Part shown: positions 35,910-44,033 of the stretch, piece by piece
How the letters are laid out: each line of letters begins with the position of its first letter
Numbering within the stretch: position 1 is the first letter of the stretch
DNA from: an uncultured Clostridia bacterium
Lineage (GTDB): Bacteria; Bacillota; Clostridia; TANB77; CAG-508
Length of the DNA: 64,000 nt
Assembly: GCA_934130285.1 (NCBI GenBank)
Contig: CAKOXT010000002.1
Coordinates: 124,001 to 188,000 of the forward strand
Direction of reading: 5' to 3'
Position numbers and translations under genes: made by a program
The notes under the pieces: model-generated
What the model saw: only the letters and a program-made list of their open reading frames with translations
Databases searched by the model: none
Told to the model about the DNA's origin: nothing

Positions 35910-36686
35910 ATGGATTTAGATAAAGCAATTAATTATTTTAATGAATATACATCACATTTTAAAGTTGCAGACAATAAGGTAACAATAAAAGTTAAACATA
36001 CAATGGGAGTTGTTCAGATTGCAGAATATATTGCAAAAAAATTGAATTTATCAGAAGAAGATATTGAACTTGCCAAAATGATAGGTTTGTTACATGATAT
36101 AGGAAGGTTTGAACAAGCTGTAAAATATGATAATTTTGAAGATTATAATACAACAGACCATGCGGAGTTAGGAGCTAAATTATTATTTGAAGATGGATTA
36201 ATTAGAAAATTTATTGAAACTGACAAGTATGATGAAATTATAAGAAAAGCTATAATTAATCATAATAAGTTTAAAATACAAGAAGGACTAAATGATAGAG
36301 AATTATTACATGCAAAAATAATTAGGGATGCTGATAAAACTGATAATTTTGTAATAAAACAATATCAAGATTTTCGTTCTTTATTTAAATCTACTGATAA
36401 AGAGGTAGAAAAAGAAAAAATTACTGATACCGTATGGAATGAATTCTTACAAGAACGAATAGTAATTTCATCTCATAGAGTTACTAATATGGATAAATGG
36501 ATTTCACATATTGCGTGGGTTTATGATTATAATTTTCCTGTTGGATTAAAATATTTGAAAGAAAATGATTGCGTTAATAAAATTATTGATAGATTAGATT
36601 ATAAAGATGAAGAAACTAAAGAAAGAATGGAGTATGCAAGAAAAAAAGTAAGTGAGTATATAGATAAAAAATTAGCAGAAGACTAA
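35910..36686 (+). CDS. HD-domain phosphohydrolase
   Basis: 258 residues. Metal ligands of the HD superfamily: KHTMGVVQIAEYIA (first His), GLLHDIGRFEQ (HD), TDHAELGAKLLF and IINHNK. Probably a (p)ppGpp-, nucleotide- or phosphate-ester hydrolase; substrate unknown. Begins 4 bases after the transketolase stop with only a poor ribosome binding site (GGAGTAAAA), so translation is probably coupled. Confidence 0.85.
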   Translation: MDLDKAINYFNEYTSHFKVADNKVTIKVKHTMGVVQIAEYIAKKLNLSEEDIELAKMIGLLHDIGRFEQAVKYDNFEDYNTTDHAELGAKLLFEDGLIRKFIETDKYDEIIRKAIINHNKFKIQEGLNDRELLHAKIIRDADKTDNFVIKQYQDFRSLFKSTDKEVEKEKITDTVWNEFLQERIVISSHRVTNMDKWISHIAWVYDYNFPVGLKYLKENDCVNKIIDRLDYKDEETKERMEYARKKVSEYIDKKLAED

Positions 36687-36706
36687 TTTATTTGTCGGAG
36701 GATGTA

Positions 36707-37579
36707 ATGGAAAGAAAAGAAGTAGTAGATCAATTAAATAGGGCAAATGTATATATTGCAAGAAAAAAGTATACAGAGGCTGAAAAAATATTAGATAGGC
36801 TAATTAAAGAAATTGAGCCAATAGAGATAGATAGGCATGGACGAGTACTTGATTTTAGCAATCGATTGGAATTCTTTTTATATTGTCATATGGATCAAAA
36901 AATAAATATTTCTTGGAATAGAAATTTTCTTTCAGATACATATTTAATAAAGGGAATTATTTCATTTGAAAACAAGAACTATAAAGAAGCTATTACATTG
37001 TTTGAACAAGCTTTGAAATGGAATCCGGCTAGTATGCATATATATAATGAAATATTAGAGTCTACTATTTGTTTGAGAGATTATCAAAAGTTTGATTATT
37101 ATTATGAGAAAGCTATGAAATATGCAGCAAGACCAATTGATTTAGCTATGCTTTATAAAAAGGCTGGTTATGTATGGATTGAAAAAGGACAGGATGAAAT
37201 TGCCTATAATTTATTGTTATACAGTAAATTATTTTTCCCTAGAAAAGAAGCTGATAAGGAGATTGCTTTTCTAGAAAAAAGAGTTGGAACTAAATTAAAA
37301 TATTATCCTGATCTTGGAACAATAGAGTATTTAAGAGAAAAAGGATTATTGTATCAGAGGCCAGATTATATAGTTTCTACGTATTTTGCATTGATTAAAT
37401 CAATGCAAGATATGATGATAAAAAAAGAAGAATTTCGAACAAGAGATAATTATTTAGAATTAATTGATTATTATCATGCGTTATATTTCCATCGTCCTGG
37501 TGGGCAAATTCATTCTGCATTATTGGCGGTACAAAGGGAATATGAATTAAAGTTTCCTATTAAAAAGGAGGAAAATTAA
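36707..37579 (+). CDS. TPR-like repeat protein
   Basis: 290 residues. Helix-turn-helix repeats with TPR character: ARKKYTEAEKILDRLIKEI, KGIISFENKNYKEAITLFEQ, IYNEILESTICLRDYQKFDY and KAGYVWIEKGQDEIAYNLLL. Likely a protein-protein scaffold. ATG 36707 lies 5 bases after GGAGG (the in-frame TTG at 36692 precedes that site). Its stop abuts the next gene's GTG, so the two are coupled. It is followed by a 62-aa protein and an ADP-ribose-processing enzyme. Confidence 0.75.
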   Translation: MERKEVVDQLNRANVYIARKKYTEAEKILDRLIKEIEPIEIDRHGRVLDFSNRLEFFLYCHMDQKINISWNRNFLSDTYLIKGIISFENKNYKEAITLFEQALKWNPASMHIYNEILESTICLRDYQKFDYYYEKAMKYAARPIDLAMLYKKAGYVWIEKGQDEIAYNLLLYSKLFFPRKEADKEIAFLEKRVGTKLKYYPDLGTIEYLREKGLLYQRPDYIVSTYFALIKSMQDMMIKKEEFRTRDNYLELIDYYHALYFHRPGGQIHSALLAVQREYELKFPIKKEEN

Positions 37580-37768
37580 GTGGGCTTTTTTGTTGAAAGA
37601 GAAGATAGTACAAATGGAAGAGTTATAAAAACAGGAGACAATGTAAAAGTAAAAGAAACAAATGAAAAAGGTTTTGTCATAGCGATATTGAATGACGAGT
37701 ATATGATAAGTGTAAATGGTGATGTTAGAAATTACTATGAAGATGAAATTGAATGGATTGATGCATAA
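37580..37768 (+). CDS. Small beta-rich protein, 62 aa
   Basis: GTG start at 37580 with GGAGGAAAATTAA upstream. Sequence such as GRVIKTGDNVKVKETNEKGF and VAILNDEYMI-like strands suggests a KOW/SH3-like barrel. No family assigned. It touches the TPR gene at its start and precedes the glycohydrolase by 17 bases: a probable three-gene unit. Confidence 0.65.
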   Translation: MGFFVEREDSTNGRVIKTGDNVKVKETNEKGFVIAILNDEYMISVNGDVRNYYEDEIEWIDA

Positions 37769-37785
37769 GGGGAGTAAAGAAATTT

Positions 37786-39288
37786 ATGAACAGTAGAGAT
37801 GGTATAATTGGTTTAGCAATAGGCGATGCTATGGGAGTACCTGTTGAATTTGTTGAAAGAGAAAAATTAATGAACAATCCGGTTACTGAGATGCTAGAAA
37901 GAGGAAGTCATAATCAACCGAAAGGAACATGGTCTGATGATACTTCTTTAACTTTAGCGACTATGGATTCAATAATTCATTGTTTTGGAATTTCAACTGA
38001 AGATATGGGAAACAGATTTGTAAAATGGATGGAAGATGCAGAATATACTGCTGGTGGAGAAAGATTTGATATAGGCAGAACAACGCTTATAGCATTATCT
38101 AGATTTGAAAAAGAAGGACATCCATTTGAAAGTGGATTAGCTGCGGAAGATAGTAATGGCAATGGTTCTTTGATGAGAATGTTACCAATTGCGTATTATT
38201 GTTATAGTGCACATTTGAATACAAGTGATGTGTTGGATGTTGTAAAAAAAGTATCATATATAACACATGCTCATGAGGTTAGTGTGCTTGGATGTTATAT
38301 ATATGTATTGTATGCCATTAAATTATTAGAAGGCAGATCAAAATATGATGCTTATAATGAAATAAAAAGTGTTAGTTATTCAAATTTTTCTAAGAGTGCA
38401 TTAGAATTATATAGTAGAATTTTAAAGAAGAATATTAGAGAGGTCCCTTTGGATTCAATTAGATCAACTGGATATATTGTTGATACATTAGAATCTGTTT
38501 TGTGGGTTTTACTAAATACAGAAGGTTTTAATCAGGCTGTTATTGGAGCAATTAATTTAGGTGATGACACAGATACAATAGGTGCATGTACAGGAGGATT
38601 AGCTGGAATAATTTATGGATTGAAGTCAATTAATACAGAATGGAGAATTGATTTAAGACGTTATACATATATTAGATCTATGTGTGATGAATTTGATCAA
38701 ATTCTACGTTCTAGTAGTAAGAAGTTTGATAGACCTGAACCTGTATATGGAAATGAAGAAAAAGTTGTAAAAATTATCTTGGGAGATATTACTAAGTTAA
38801 ATGTTGATGCATATGTTAATTCAGCAAATAATTCTTTACTTGGAGGAAATGGAGTAGATGGAGCTATTCATGCAGCTGCTGGACCAGAATTGTTAGAAAA
38901 ATGTAAACAGTTAAATGGTTGTGAAACAGGTGAAGCTAAAATAACTAGAGGCTATAAATCTAAAGCAAAATATATAATACATACAGTTGCGCCAAAGTGG
39001 TATGAGAGCCCTAAAATGGATAAAGAAAAAGTCTTGAGAAAATGTTATGAAAATTCATTAGCATTAGCAGAGGATTTTCAGTGTGCTAGAGTTGCCTTTC
39101 CTTGTTTAGGGATGGGAATGTATGGTTGTCCTGTTGAAATAAGCGCTAAAATTGCTATTGATTTTGCGGTTGCTGAGTCAAGAAAGAAGAATCCTGGTGT
39201 TGAAGCGATTTATTTAATATGCTATGAGATGGCTGAGTATGATTTTTATATGGAATATTTTAAAGAAAAGATTAAGGAGAAGAAATAA
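37786..39288 (+). CDS. ADP-ribosylglycohydrolase-macrodomain fusion protein
   Basis: 500 residues. N-terminal ADP-ribosylglycohydrolase/DraG-like domain (about 1-300): GLAIGDAMGVPVEF, the metal-binding GTWSDDTSLTLATMD (about 46) and NLGDDTDTIGACTGGLAG (about 264). C-terminal macrodomain (about 325-500): VKIILGDITKLNVDAYVNSA, GGNGVDGAIHAAAGPELL and FPCLGMGMYGCP. Both remove or bind ADP-ribose, so the enzyme probably clears ADP-ribose from proteins or nucleic acids. The fusion of the two in one chain is the notable point. No ADP-ribosyltransferase is visible nearby. Confidence 0.9.
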   Translation: MNSRDGIIGLAIGDAMGVPVEFVEREKLMNNPVTEMLERGSHNQPKGTWSDDTSLTLATMDSIIHCFGISTEDMGNRFVKWMEDAEYTAGGERFDIGRTTLIALSRFEKEGHPFESGLAAEDSNGNGSLMRMLPIAYYCYSAHLNTSDVLDVVKKVSYITHAHEVSVLGCYIYVLYAIKLLEGRSKYDAYNEIKSVSYSNFSKSALELYSRILKKNIREVPLDSIRSTGYIVDTLESVLWVLLNTEGFNQAVIGAINLGDDTDTIGACTGGLAGIIYGLKSINTEWRIDLRRYTYIRSMCDEFDQILRSSSKKFDRPEPVYGNEEKVVKIILGDITKLNVDAYVNSANNSLLGGNGVDGAIHAAAGPELLEKCKQLNGCETGEAKITRGYKSKAKYIIHTVAPKWYESPKMDKEKVLRKCYENSLALAEDFQCARVAFPCLGMGMYGCPVEISAKIAIDFAVAESRKKNPGVEAIYLICYEMAEYDFYMEYFKEKIKEKK

Positions 39289-39321
39289 CATGGATTAAAT
39301 CTGTGTTATTTCTTCTTTTTT
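39279..39321 (+). terminator. Terminator of the ADP-ribose gene
   Basis: GAAGAAATAACA/TGTTATTTCTTC perfect 12-bp stem, loop TGGATTAAATC, then a T run. It overlaps the stop codon. Confidence 0.85.
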
Positions 39322-39333
39322 CAAATTTTTCTA

Positions 39334-39362
39334 TTGCAAATAAAGACTATTATTGATATTAT
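39334..39362 (+). promoter_or_regulatory. Promoter of the ftsE cluster
   Basis: TTGCAA, a 17-base spacer, TATTAT. Confidence 0.6.
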
Positions 39363-39407
39363 ATTGTAGTAAATAAGCAGATTTAGTCAGATTATAAGGA
39401 GATAAAA

Positions 39408-40088
39408 ATGATTGAATTTAAAAATGTTAGTAAAGTCTATGATACTGGTACAGAAGCGGTTCACAATGCTAATTTTAAAATAGACAAAGGAGAGTTTGTC
39501 TTTTTGGTTGGATCTTCTGGATCAGGAAAATCTACATTAATAAAATTAATTTTGAAAGAAGAAGAACCAACAAGAGGAAATATAATAATAAATGGGAAAG
39601 ATACAACTTTCTTAAAGCCAAAGAGAGTACCTTTCTTGAGAAGAAGTATGGGAGTTGTATTTCAGGACTTCAGATTACTTCCAGATAAAACAGTTTATGA
39701 AAATGTTGCATTTGCTATGTATATTGTAAAAGCAACGCCAAGACATATTAGAAGGCAGGTGCCTATGGTTCTTTCATTAGTAGGATTGAGTGCTAAAGCT
39801 AAAATGTATCCTAATGAATTATCTGGTGGTGAACAACAAAGAGTTGCCTTAGCGAGAGCTTTGGTTAATAATCCATCAATGATAATTGCTGATGAGCCTA
39901 CTGGAAACCTAGATCCTGATACAGCTTGGGAAATCATGAATTTATTAAATGACATTAATTTAAGAGGAACTACTGTTGTTATGGCAACACATGCTAAGAA
40001 TATAGTTGATGCTATGAATAAGAGAGTTATTCATATTGATAAAGGCAATATAGTTAGCGACAGAAAAGGTGGATACGAAGAGGTATAA
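39408..40088 (+). CDS. ftsE: Cell division ATP-binding protein FtsE
   Basis: 226 residues, ABC ATPase. Walker A VGSSGSGKSTL (about 33-43), Q-loop VVFQDFRLL, signature LSGGEQQRVALA (about 137) and Walker B MIIADEPTGNLDP. With FtsX it forms a complex that transmits ATP hydrolysis across the membrane to activate murein hydrolases. RBS AAGGAGATAAAA before ATG. Confidence 0.97.
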   Translation: MIEFKNVSKVYDTGTEAVHNANFKIDKGEFVFLVGSSGSGKSTLIKLILKEEEPTRGNIIINGKDTTFLKPKRVPFLRRSMGVVFQDFRLLPDKTVYENVAFAMYIVKATPRHIRRQVPMVLSLVGLSAKAKMYPNELSGGEQQRVALARALVNNPSMIIADEPTGNLDPDTAWEIMNLLNDINLRGTTVVMATHAKNIVDAMNKRVIHIDKGNIVSDRKGGYEEV

Positions 40089-40121
40089 ATTAATATTAGT
40101 ATAAGATAAAAGGTGATTAAA

Positions 40122-40631
40122 ATGGAAGATAATAATTCAATGCCACGAACTAGGAAAAGAAAATTACTGAGCATGAGTATTTTAATTATATTAATTATTA
40201 TTACTTTAGTATTGATTTTAATTTTATATGAATTACATAAAAAGAATCTTGAAAAATCAGAAACAAAAGATGATACTAATATTAGTGTTATTGAAGAGAG
40301 AAATAATTCGATAACAAATATGCAGGTATTTATAAATGATGAATTGAATGATAATGAGATTCAGCAATTTAAAGAAAAAATTAGTAAATTAGATGGAGTC
40401 GCTTCTGCGATTATATATACTAAGCAAGATGCACTTGATGAAATGAAGGAAAAATTAAAGGATAATCAAGAAGTTTTAGCAGGATATGAGGGTGATAATA
40501 ATATTTTTCCTGATTCTATTATTGTACAATTAAATGGACAGGCAGAAGAAAAAAATATTAAAGAAATAATAGAAAACATGAAAATAAATGGAAAAAATTG
40601 TGCTGATAAAATAAATTTGCAAAAATATTAA
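40122..40631 (+). CDS. Free-standing, membrane-anchored FtsX ectodomain paralogue
   Basis: 169 residues with one N-terminal membrane segment (about 15-38, SILIILIIITLVLILIL) then a domain that is the extracellular loop of the neighbouring FtsX: DGVASA-IYTKQDALDEMK, QEVLAGY-GDNNIFPDS. DNA identity is high: 40413-40449 is identical to 40928-40964, and the 22-base leader (40101-40122) is identical to the leader of ftsX (40633-40654), including AAAGGTGATT. The FtsX transmembrane helices and permease part are missing. Start ATG 40122 (GTG at 40113 lies in the ribosome binding site). It probably derives from a partial tandem duplication. Confidence 0.9.
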   Translation: MEDNNSMPRTRKRKLLSMSILIILIIITLVLILILYELHKKNLEKSETKDDTNISVIEERNNSITNMQVFINDELNDNEIQQFKEKISKLDGVASAIIYTKQDALDEMKEKLKDNQEVLAGYEGDNNIFPDSIIVQLNGQAEEKNIKEIIENMKINGKNCADKINLQKY

Positions 40632-40654
40632 AATAAGATAAAAGGTGATTAAAA

Positions 40655-41572
40655 GTGAGATATAATATTTTAACCTATCACATTGGTGAAGGAATCAGAA
40701 ATTTATTTAAAAATAAAAAATCAACTGTTGCTTCTTTGTGTATAATGATGGCAACAATGTTGATGTTTGGAATATTCTTTATAATTGGAGAAAATATTAA
40801 TCATATAATGAAGACAATTGAAGAAGAACAGGGAATGCAAGTTTTTATAATTGAAGAAGCTGATAGTAAAGAAGTCCAAGAAGTTAGAGATATGATTAGT
40901 AGTATTGATGGTGTTGCATCTGCAACAATATATACTAAGCAAGATGCACTTGATGAAATGAAGGTTAAATTAAAGGATAAACAAGAAGTTTTAGCTGGAT
41001 ATGATGGTGATAATAATATTTTTCCTGATTCGGTTATTGTTAAGTTAACTGATTTGGAAAAGAGTGCAGAAGTTCAAGAAAAAATTTATCAAATTCAGAT
41101 AAATGGAAAAAATTATATTGATGAGATTCGTAGTAGTGATAAAACTATTAATGCTTTAATAAATATTGCAAATGGTATAAAAATTGTTACAGGAGTTTTA
41201 TTAGTATTGTTAATTGCAATATCTGTTTTCATTATTTCAAATACAATAAAGTTAACAGTTCATGCAAGAAGAAAAGAAATTTCTATTATGAAATATGTTG
41301 GTGCAACTAATTCATTTATACGTTGGCCATTTATAGTAGAAGGTATTATTATAGGAATAATATCAGCATTATTGACAATCTTAATTATATATGGTGGATA
41401 TACATTTATTATTTCTAAGATTTTAGGAGTATTTAATAGTATTCAAGTAAATGTATCATTGTTAACATTTAAAGATATGTATCAAATGATTTTAATTGTT
41501 TACATGGCTTTAGGAATTGGAATTGGTGTATTAGGAAGTAGTATTTCTATGAGGAAATATTTGGAGGTTTAA
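40655..41572 (+). CDS. ftsX: Cell division protein FtsX
   Basis: 305 residues. One N-terminal membrane helix (about 25-45), the extracellular domain (about 55-155), and three C-terminal helices (about 170-300) of an FtsX-type permease; it transports nothing but relays FtsE activity to hydrolases. GTG start with AAAGGTGATT 7-9 bases upstream, as in the preceding gene. The ectodomain contains the segment shared with 40122-40631. Followed by two M23 hydrolases. Confidence 0.95.
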   Translation: MRYNILTYHIGEGIRNLFKNKKSTVASLCIMMATMLMFGIFFIIGENINHIMKTIEEEQGMQVFIIEEADSKEVQEVRDMISSIDGVASATIYTKQDALDEMKVKLKDKQEVLAGYDGDNNIFPDSVIVKLTDLEKSAEVQEKIYQIQINGKNYIDEIRSSDKTINALINIANGIKIVTGVLLVLLIAISVFIISNTIKLTVHARRKEISIMKYVGATNSFIRWPFIVEGIIIGIISALLTILIIYGGYTFIISKILGVFNSIQVNVSLLTFKDMYQMILIVYMALGIGIGVLGSSISMRKYLEV

Positions 41573-41579
41573 AATTCGA

Positions 41580-42737
41580 TTGAAAAGAATTAGGTTAAAA
41601 GTTGTTGGAATAGTATTCATGACAATGATTTTATTACTTATATTTTCAAAAAAATCATCTTCTGATTATGTATCAAATTTGCGTGATCAACAAGCAAATT
41701 TGCAGAGTCAACTGGAAGCATCTAATGCTCAGATTGAAATAATACAATCTGATGTATCAGAATTAGTAACAGAGATTGCTGAATTAAATGATGAAATTGT
41801 TTCTCAACAATTAGAAGTTGAATTATTGCAAAATCAGAAAAAAGATTTGCAAAGTAAAATAGAAGAAACTGAGAATAATTTAAATGTAGCAATCGAAGAT
41901 TATAATAAGCAAAAGTCTCAGTTAGAAGCTAGATTAGTTGCTTCATATAAAGCAGGTGATACAACATATTTGGATATGTTATTACAATCTAGTTCATTAT
42001 CAGAATTTATTTCTAACTATTATATGATTTCAAAAATTGTTGCTTCAGATCAAGAGATGCTTGTAAAGATTGAAAATCAAAAGCAAGAATTAGAAATGTC
42101 AAAATTAGAATTAAAAAAGCAAAAGAAACAGTTAAATGAGACTGCAGAAGAAAGTGAAAATAAAGCTGTTGCATTAGAGAATATGATTGTTATTAAAAAT
42201 AATTATATTTCACAATTATCAAGTCAAGAAGCTGAATATGCAAATGATATTATTGAAATGCAAACAGAGATTAAGAAAGTTGAAGCTGAGATTTTAACTG
42301 CCGCAACATTAAATATTGGTTATGATTATGTAGGGGGAGAAATGGCATGGCCTGTTCCAGGTCATACTAGAATTACATCAAATTACGGTATGAGAACTCA
42401 TCCAATAACAGGTGTTTATAAATTGCATACAGGTGTTGATATATCTGCATCAATTGGTGATTTATTTATAGCTGCTAATGATGGTGTTGTTGCTAAAGCA
42501 GAATACAATACTGCATATGGTAACATGGTTTTAATTAATCATGGTGGAGGAGTTTCTACATTATATGCTCATGGTTCAGAGATTTTAGTTCAAGTTGGAC
42601 AAGAGGTAAAGCGTGGAGATGAAGTATTAAAAGTTGGTAGTACAGGATATTCTACTGGACCTCATGCTCATTTTGAAGTTAGGGTTAATGGACAATGTGT
42701 AAACCCAATGCCATATATTACTACAACTAATAATTAG
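41580..42737 (+). CDS. Secreted coiled-coil M23 peptidase (FtsEX-dependent hydrolase), first copy
   Basis: 385 residues. N-terminal signal/anchor (about 6-25), coiled coil (about 30-260) and C-terminal M23/LytM domain: ITSNYGMRTHPITG, HTGVDISA, YGNMVLINHGGG and GPHAHFEVRVNGQ (H-D and H-x-H zinc ligands present). CwlO/EnvC-like enzymes of this design are switched on by FtsEX. TTG 41580 is 12 bases from GGAGG; ATT at 41574 would be better spaced but is rare as a start. Confidence 0.9.
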   Translation: MKRIRLKVVGIVFMTMILLLIFSKKSSSDYVSNLRDQQANLQSQLEASNAQIEIIQSDVSELVTEIAELNDEIVSQQLEVELLQNQKKDLQSKIEETENNLNVAIEDYNKQKSQLEARLVASYKAGDTTYLDMLLQSSSLSEFISNYYMISKIVASDQEMLVKIENQKQELEMSKLELKKQKKQLNETAEESENKAVALENMIVIKNNYISQLSSQEAEYANDIIEMQTEIKKVEAEILTAATLNIGYDYVGGEMAWPVPGHTRITSNYGMRTHPITGVYKLHTGVDISASIGDLFIAANDGVVAKAEYNTAYGNMVLINHGGGVSTLYAHGSEILVQVGQEVKRGDEVLKVGSTGYSTGPHAHFEVRVNGQCVNPMPYITTTNN

Positions 42738-42758
42738 TATATTTAGGAGGAAGTTATA

Positions 42759-43949
42759 TTGAGACACATAAGAAAGAGAGACATTGTTATTTTATTAACA
42801 ATGTCGATAGTTTTAGTTATTTTAGGAAATGCTTTTTCAGTTTTTGCTGCTACGTCATCTGAATTGAAAAATCAACAGCAAAATAATCAAAAACAAATTG
42901 ATGAAGCAAAAGATGAACAAGAGAAAATTAAGAGTCAAATGTCATCAATACAAAAAGAAGTAGAAAACTTAAATGCGACGATTGCAAGTTATGAAAATGA
43001 AATAGATGATTTAACAGATCAAATTGATGAAACTGCTTCTCAAATTGATAAGATGTCGCAAGAGTTGGATAATAAGCAAAAAGAATTAGAAGAAAAAGAG
43101 AAGTTGTTAGAAAAGAGATTAGTTGCAACGTATAAAGCTGGTGATACTTCTTATTTAGATTTGTTACTAAACTCAGGAAGTTTAACAGATTTCTTATCTA
43201 ATTATTATTTAATAGAACAATTAAATGATTCTGATTCTAAATTAATTGATACGATAAAGGAAAATAAAGCTCAAATTGAGGAATCAAAAACTCAATTAGA
43301 AGAGAGTAAAGTTCAATTAGAAGATGCAAGAGAATTACAAAAAAATAAAAAGGCAGCATTAGATATTTCAAAAAGCGAAAAAACTCAAAAGGTTGCACAA
43401 TTATCTTCAGAAGAACAAGATTTACAAAAAAAGATTGAAGATATGCAAGCACAAGATACAGTTATTAGAGAGGCAATAAAAAAAGCTGAAGCTGCTGAAA
43501 GAGAAGCTAATAAAAATAATGGTGGAAATAGTCCTTCAAAAAATCCAGGAGGATACATATATCCAGTTCCATCAGCATATGCTAAAATAACAACTGGAAT
43601 GTATTATTCAAGTGGTTCTTATCATGGTGCTGTGGATTTTGGAACGGGTGGAATTGCTGGTCAACCTGTGTATGCAGTAAAATCAGGTACAGTTGTGCTT
43701 ACACAAGCATTAACAACAAGTTATGGAAATTATATTATTATAAATCATCATGATGGTACATATACATTGTATGCTCATGGTCAGGCGGGTTCAATTTGTG
43801 TTTCTCCAGGTCAAACTGTTTCACAAGGACAACAGATTATGAAGGTAGGAAGTACTGGTAATTCATCAGGAGCACATTTACATTTTGAAGTTAGAGTAAG
43901 TCCAGGAGGATATAATAATCGTGTTAATCCACATAGCTATTTACCATAA
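42759..43949 (+). CDS. Secreted coiled-coil M23 peptidase, second copy
   Basis: 396 residues, a paralogue of the previous gene (shared KRLVATYKAGDTSYLDLLL against ARLVASYKAGDTTYLDMLL). Signal peptide (about 9-30), coiled coil (about 30-245), a disordered Asn/Gly/Pro linker, then M23 with HGAVDFGTGG and GAHLHFEVRV. The linker is more extended than in the first copy. TTG start, AGGAGGAAGTTATA upstream. Two diverged hydrolases next to two FtsX ectodomains suggests paired specialisation, which is an inference. Confidence 0.9.
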   Translation: MRHIRKRDIVILLTMSIVLVILGNAFSVFAATSSELKNQQQNNQKQIDEAKDEQEKIKSQMSSIQKEVENLNATIASYENEIDDLTDQIDETASQIDKMSQELDNKQKELEEKEKLLEKRLVATYKAGDTSYLDLLLNSGSLTDFLSNYYLIEQLNDSDSKLIDTIKENKAQIEESKTQLEESKVQLEDARELQKNKKAALDISKSEKTQKVAQLSSEEQDLQKKIEDMQAQDTVIREAIKKAEAAEREANKNNGGNSPSKNPGGYIYPVPSAYAKITTGMYYSSGSYHGAVDFGTGGIAGQPVYAVKSGTVVLTQALTTSYGNYIIINHHDGTYTLYAHGQAGSICVSPGQTVSQGQQIMKVGSTGNSSGAHLHFEVRVSPGGYNNRVNPHSYLP

Positions 43950-43965
43950 TTAAATAATCAATGGG

Positions 43966-43995
43966 GAGGGCGTTATAATTGCGCCCTTAATTTTT
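43966..43995 (+). terminator. Terminator of the ftsE-M23 cluster
   Basis: AGGGCG-TTATAATTG-CGCCCT stem followed by TAATTTTT. Confidence 0.6.
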
Positions 43996-44033
43996 GAATA
44001 GTATAATTTTATAAAAATATATAGGAGGATAAG

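Noticed and set aside
40122..40631. Frameshifted remnant of ftsX
   Set aside because: The gene has its own start, ribosome binding site, membrane helix and stop, and lacks internal stops, so it is treated as intact.
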